Of a stretch of 7,800 nt of DNA, positions 6,388 through 7,800 are shown piece by piece. The notes below the pieces were generated by a model. It did not search any database. It saw only the letters and a program-made list of their open reading frames with translations, and was not told the origin of the DNA. The stretch comes from Sideroxydans sp. (GTDB taxonomy: Bacteria > Pseudomonadota > Gammaproteobacteria > Burkholderiales > Gallionellaceae). Position 1 is the stretch's first letter; every line of letters starts with the position of its first letter. The stretch spans positions 1 through 7,800 of the forward strand of contig JAGVFD010000221.1 of assembly GCA_020057805.1 (NCBI GenBank), read 5' to 3'. Both the position numbers and the translations under genes were made by a program.

Positions 6388-7726
6388 GTCTGTAGCGGCA
6401 CGCCTCGCGCCGCTCGTTCCCTCGCACAGCCGCATTCTATTGGGCTTGAGTGGGGGAGCAGATTCAGTTGTCTTACTGCATTTATTGCATCAACTCGCGC
6501 CACGTTTTCAGTGGCAACTTTCAGCCCTTCACGTTCATCACGGCATCAGCCCTAATGCAGATGCTTGGTCAATTTTTTGCATGAATTTGTGCGTTCGTTA
6601 CGCCATCCCTTTACACATTGAGCATGTGGACATCAGCTCTTTGCGTGAAATTCATGGAGTCGAATCGGCTGCACGCCAGTTAAGGCAAGCAGCCTTTGCC
6701 AAGCAAGCCTGTGATGTGATTGCCCTCGCGCACCACGCGGACGATCAGAGTGAAACTTTGATGTTGCAATTGTTGCGCGGGGCGGGCGTGAAAGGACTGG
6801 CGGCAATGCCTGTCCTGAGTCTGTCGAAGCGGCCTTTCCAGAATTCATTAAAACCTTTGCAAGCGCCTCTAGCCGCTACATTGCGTCCCTTGCTCGATGT
6901 GCCGCGTGCGCGCTTGCTTGAATATGCCGCACAACAGGAATTGCAGTGGGTGGAAGATGAAAGCAATGCCGACGCGCACTACCCGCGCAACTTTTTGCGT
7001 CATCAAGTATTTCCTGTGTTGCAGCAAAAATTTCCGAATTATCGTGAGGTGTTAGCGCGTAGTGCGTCCCATTTAGCAGAAGCGAATCAACTATTGGACG
7101 AGTTGGCGCAGTTGGATGCGGGGACGGCACATGACGAGCAGTCGCTGGCGGTGGACGCCTTGCGCGTTTTGAGCCATGCACGGGCTAAAAATTTACTGCG
7201 CTATTTTCTGCACGCCCAAGGTGCACCGATGCCGCAGTTGGTGCAGATTGATGAAATGTTAAAGCAGTTGTGTGGCGCCAGCGGCGATGCTGCTGTATGC
7301 GTTTCGTTTGGTGATTGGCAGGTGCGTCGTTATCAGGGGCGCGCTTATGTGATGCGTGCTTTGCGTGAATTCGATGCGAATTTAAGTTTGCATTGGTCGG
7401 GAGAAAACGAATTTGCTTGGCCCGCACTGACCTCACGCGTGTGTTTTACACAGGCGACAGGCGAGGGTATTAGCCTCGATAAGCTGCAAGGTGAACCCAT
7501 TACTTTGCGTCACCGCACAGGAGGCGAAACGTTGCGGCCACATTCTCGCAGTCCAAATCGTAGTTTGAAAAATGTACTGCAAGAGCATCTCGTTCCGCCT
7601 TGGCAGCGCGAACGCCTGCCCTTGCTGTATTGTGGAGAGGTATTGGTGTCCATCGTCGGTGTGGCTATTCATACAGATTTTCAAGCGCAGGTGGGACACT
7701 CAAGCCTGCTGGTGTCATTGGAATAA
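6356..7726 (+). CDS. tilS: tRNA(Ile)-lysidine synthetase
   Basis: 456 residues, in the normal range for the long (E. coli-type) TilS. The enzyme uses ATP and lysine to convert C34 of the CAU-anticodon tRNA-Ile into lysidine, so that it reads AUA and is charged with isoleucine; it is essential in most bacteria. Visible motifs are the PP-loop LSGGADS (31-37), ALHVHHG (57-63), ESAARQLR (103-110), [12 protein letters not shown] (123-134), [12 protein letters not shown] (176-187), WVEDESN (198-204) and [10 protein letters not shown] (211-220). The C-terminal TilS domain contains [12 protein letters not shown] (384-395), SLKNVLQE (403-410) and [12 protein letters not shown] (413-424). The start is unambiguous: a TGA lies three codons upstream and no other ATG, GTG or TTG occurs before the PP-loop strand, so the gene overlaps accA by 32 bases. 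Between LAAM and RPLL the loop is about 13 residues longer than in E. coli (from memory) and holds a repeat-like segment. Confidence 0.96.
   Translation: MASTRKSNLLESVAARLAPLVPSHSRILLGLSGGADSVVLLHLLHQLAPRFQWQLSALHVHHGISPNADAWSIFCMNLCVRYAIPLHIEHVDISSLREIHGVESAARQLRQAAFAKQACDVIALAHHADDQSETLMLQLLRGAGVKGLAAMPVLSLSKRPFQNSLKPLQAPLAATLRPLLDVPRARLLEYAAQQELQWVEDESNADAHYPRNFLRHQVFPVLQQKFPNYREVLARSASHLAEANQLLDELAQLDAGTAHDEQSLAVDALRVLSHARAKNLLRYFLHAQGAPMPQLVQIDEMLKQLCGASGDAAVCVSFGDWQVRRYQGRAYVMRALREFDANLSLHWSGENEFAWPALTSRVCFTQATGEGISLDKLQGEPITLRHRTGGETLRPHSRSPNRSLKNVLQEHLVPPWQRERLPLLYCGEVLVSIVGVAIHTDFQAQVGHSSLLVSLE
6809..6830. repeat. Copy of a widespread dispersed short repeat (LSLSK/FDxLR type) inside tilS
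   Basis: The core CCTGAGTCTGTCGAAG (6814-6829) closely resembles a short element scattered in many bacterial genomes, usually between genes, with the typical form CCTGAGCnTGTCGAAG. Its translations are familiar as spurious peptides such as LSLSKG on one strand and FDKLRxG on the other; here the + strand reads VLSLSKR in the tilS frame and the - strand reads RFDRLRTG. Identification is from memory of the element, and the limits are approximate. Only one copy is present in this window. Confidence 0.55.
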
Positions 7727-7754
7727 TTGACATACTATCCGCCGTCAGTAAGTT
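7727..7754 (+). promoter_or_regulatory. Candidate sigma70-type promoter upstream of the last gene
   Basis: A perfect -35 hexamer, TTGACA (7727-7732), begins directly after the tilS stop. With a 16-base spacer it is followed by TAAGTT (7749-7754), a poor match to TATAAT. The strong -35 and the position about 40 bases before the next Shine-Dalgarno sequence make a promoter plausible, but the weak -10 keeps this tentative. Confidence 0.33.
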
Positions 7755-7780
7755 GTCGTAACCGTGTTGCTCATTCACTC

Positions 7781-7788
7781 AAGGAGAG
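7781..7788 (+). promoter_or_regulatory. Strong Shine-Dalgarno sequence
   Basis: AAGGAGAG lies 4 bases before ATG 7793 in an A-rich context (AAGGAGAGAAAA then ATG). It is the best ribosome binding site in the window and supports a true gene starting at 7793 that is likely well translated. Confidence 0.75.
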
Positions 7789-7792
7789 AAAA

Positions 7793-7800
7793 ATGCATAA
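7793..7800 (+). CDS. Start of an unidentified gene (3' truncated by window)
   Basis: Only ATG CAT AA is visible, giving Met-His and an incomplete third codon (Lys or Asn). The call rests on the strong Shine-Dalgarno sequence just upstream and a possible promoter in the 66-base gap after tilS. The product cannot be identified. In many betaproteobacteria lysC (aspartate kinase) follows accA-tilS, but a Met-His start does not look like the usual MALIVQKYGG start of LysC, so another gene is more likely. Confidence 0.6.

Overview
The window reads as chromosomal DNA of a betaproteobacterium, most likely from the Nitrosomonadales/Gallionellales/Methylophilales side of the class. This is inferred from protein flavour and gene order, not from a marker gene. 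By eye the base composition is moderate (about 50% GC). Every real gene lies on the + strand and coding density is very high; no stretch over 75 bases is gene-free. I see no tRNA, rRNA, CRISPR array, insertion sequence or phage gene.

Region 1 (1-2790) is the 3' end of a type II secretion (T2SS) operon: the C-terminal part of gspK, then complete gspL, gspM and gspN. These genes overlap at ATGA, ATGA and TAATG junctions, so they are almost certainly co-transcribed and translationally coupled. GspK is a minor pseudopilin of the tip complex, GspL and GspM form the inner-membrane assembly platform, and GspN is an accessory envelope protein found in only some T2SSs.

Region 2 (2800-5360) holds two genes outside the core T2SS. 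The first, 9 bases after gspN, belongs to the poorly characterised RpfE-type / COG4255 'phosphoglycerate mutase-like' family. The second is an MscS-type channel fused to a C-terminal cyclic-nucleotide-binding domain (bCNG architecture) whose phosphate-binding cassette looks intact.

Region 3 (5361-7726) is a housekeeping pair: accA (acetyl-CoA carboxylase carboxyltransferase alpha subunit) and tilS (tRNA-Ile lysidine synthetase), overlapping by 32 bases. A hairpin lies between the channel gene and accA. In tilS a short stretch resembling the widespread dispersed repeat that translates to 'LSLSK' or 'FDxLR' peptides sits in frame inside a loop of the catalytic domain.

Region 4 (7727-7800) is a short intergenic stretch with a TTGACA box and a strong Shine-Dalgarno sequence, leading into a gene of which only the first codons are visible.

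Most of the window is ordinary. I found no convincing new multigene system. The points most worth a second look are the repeat-derived segment in tilS, the cyclic-nucleotide-linked MscS channel, and the RpfE-type gene placed at the end of the T2SS operon.
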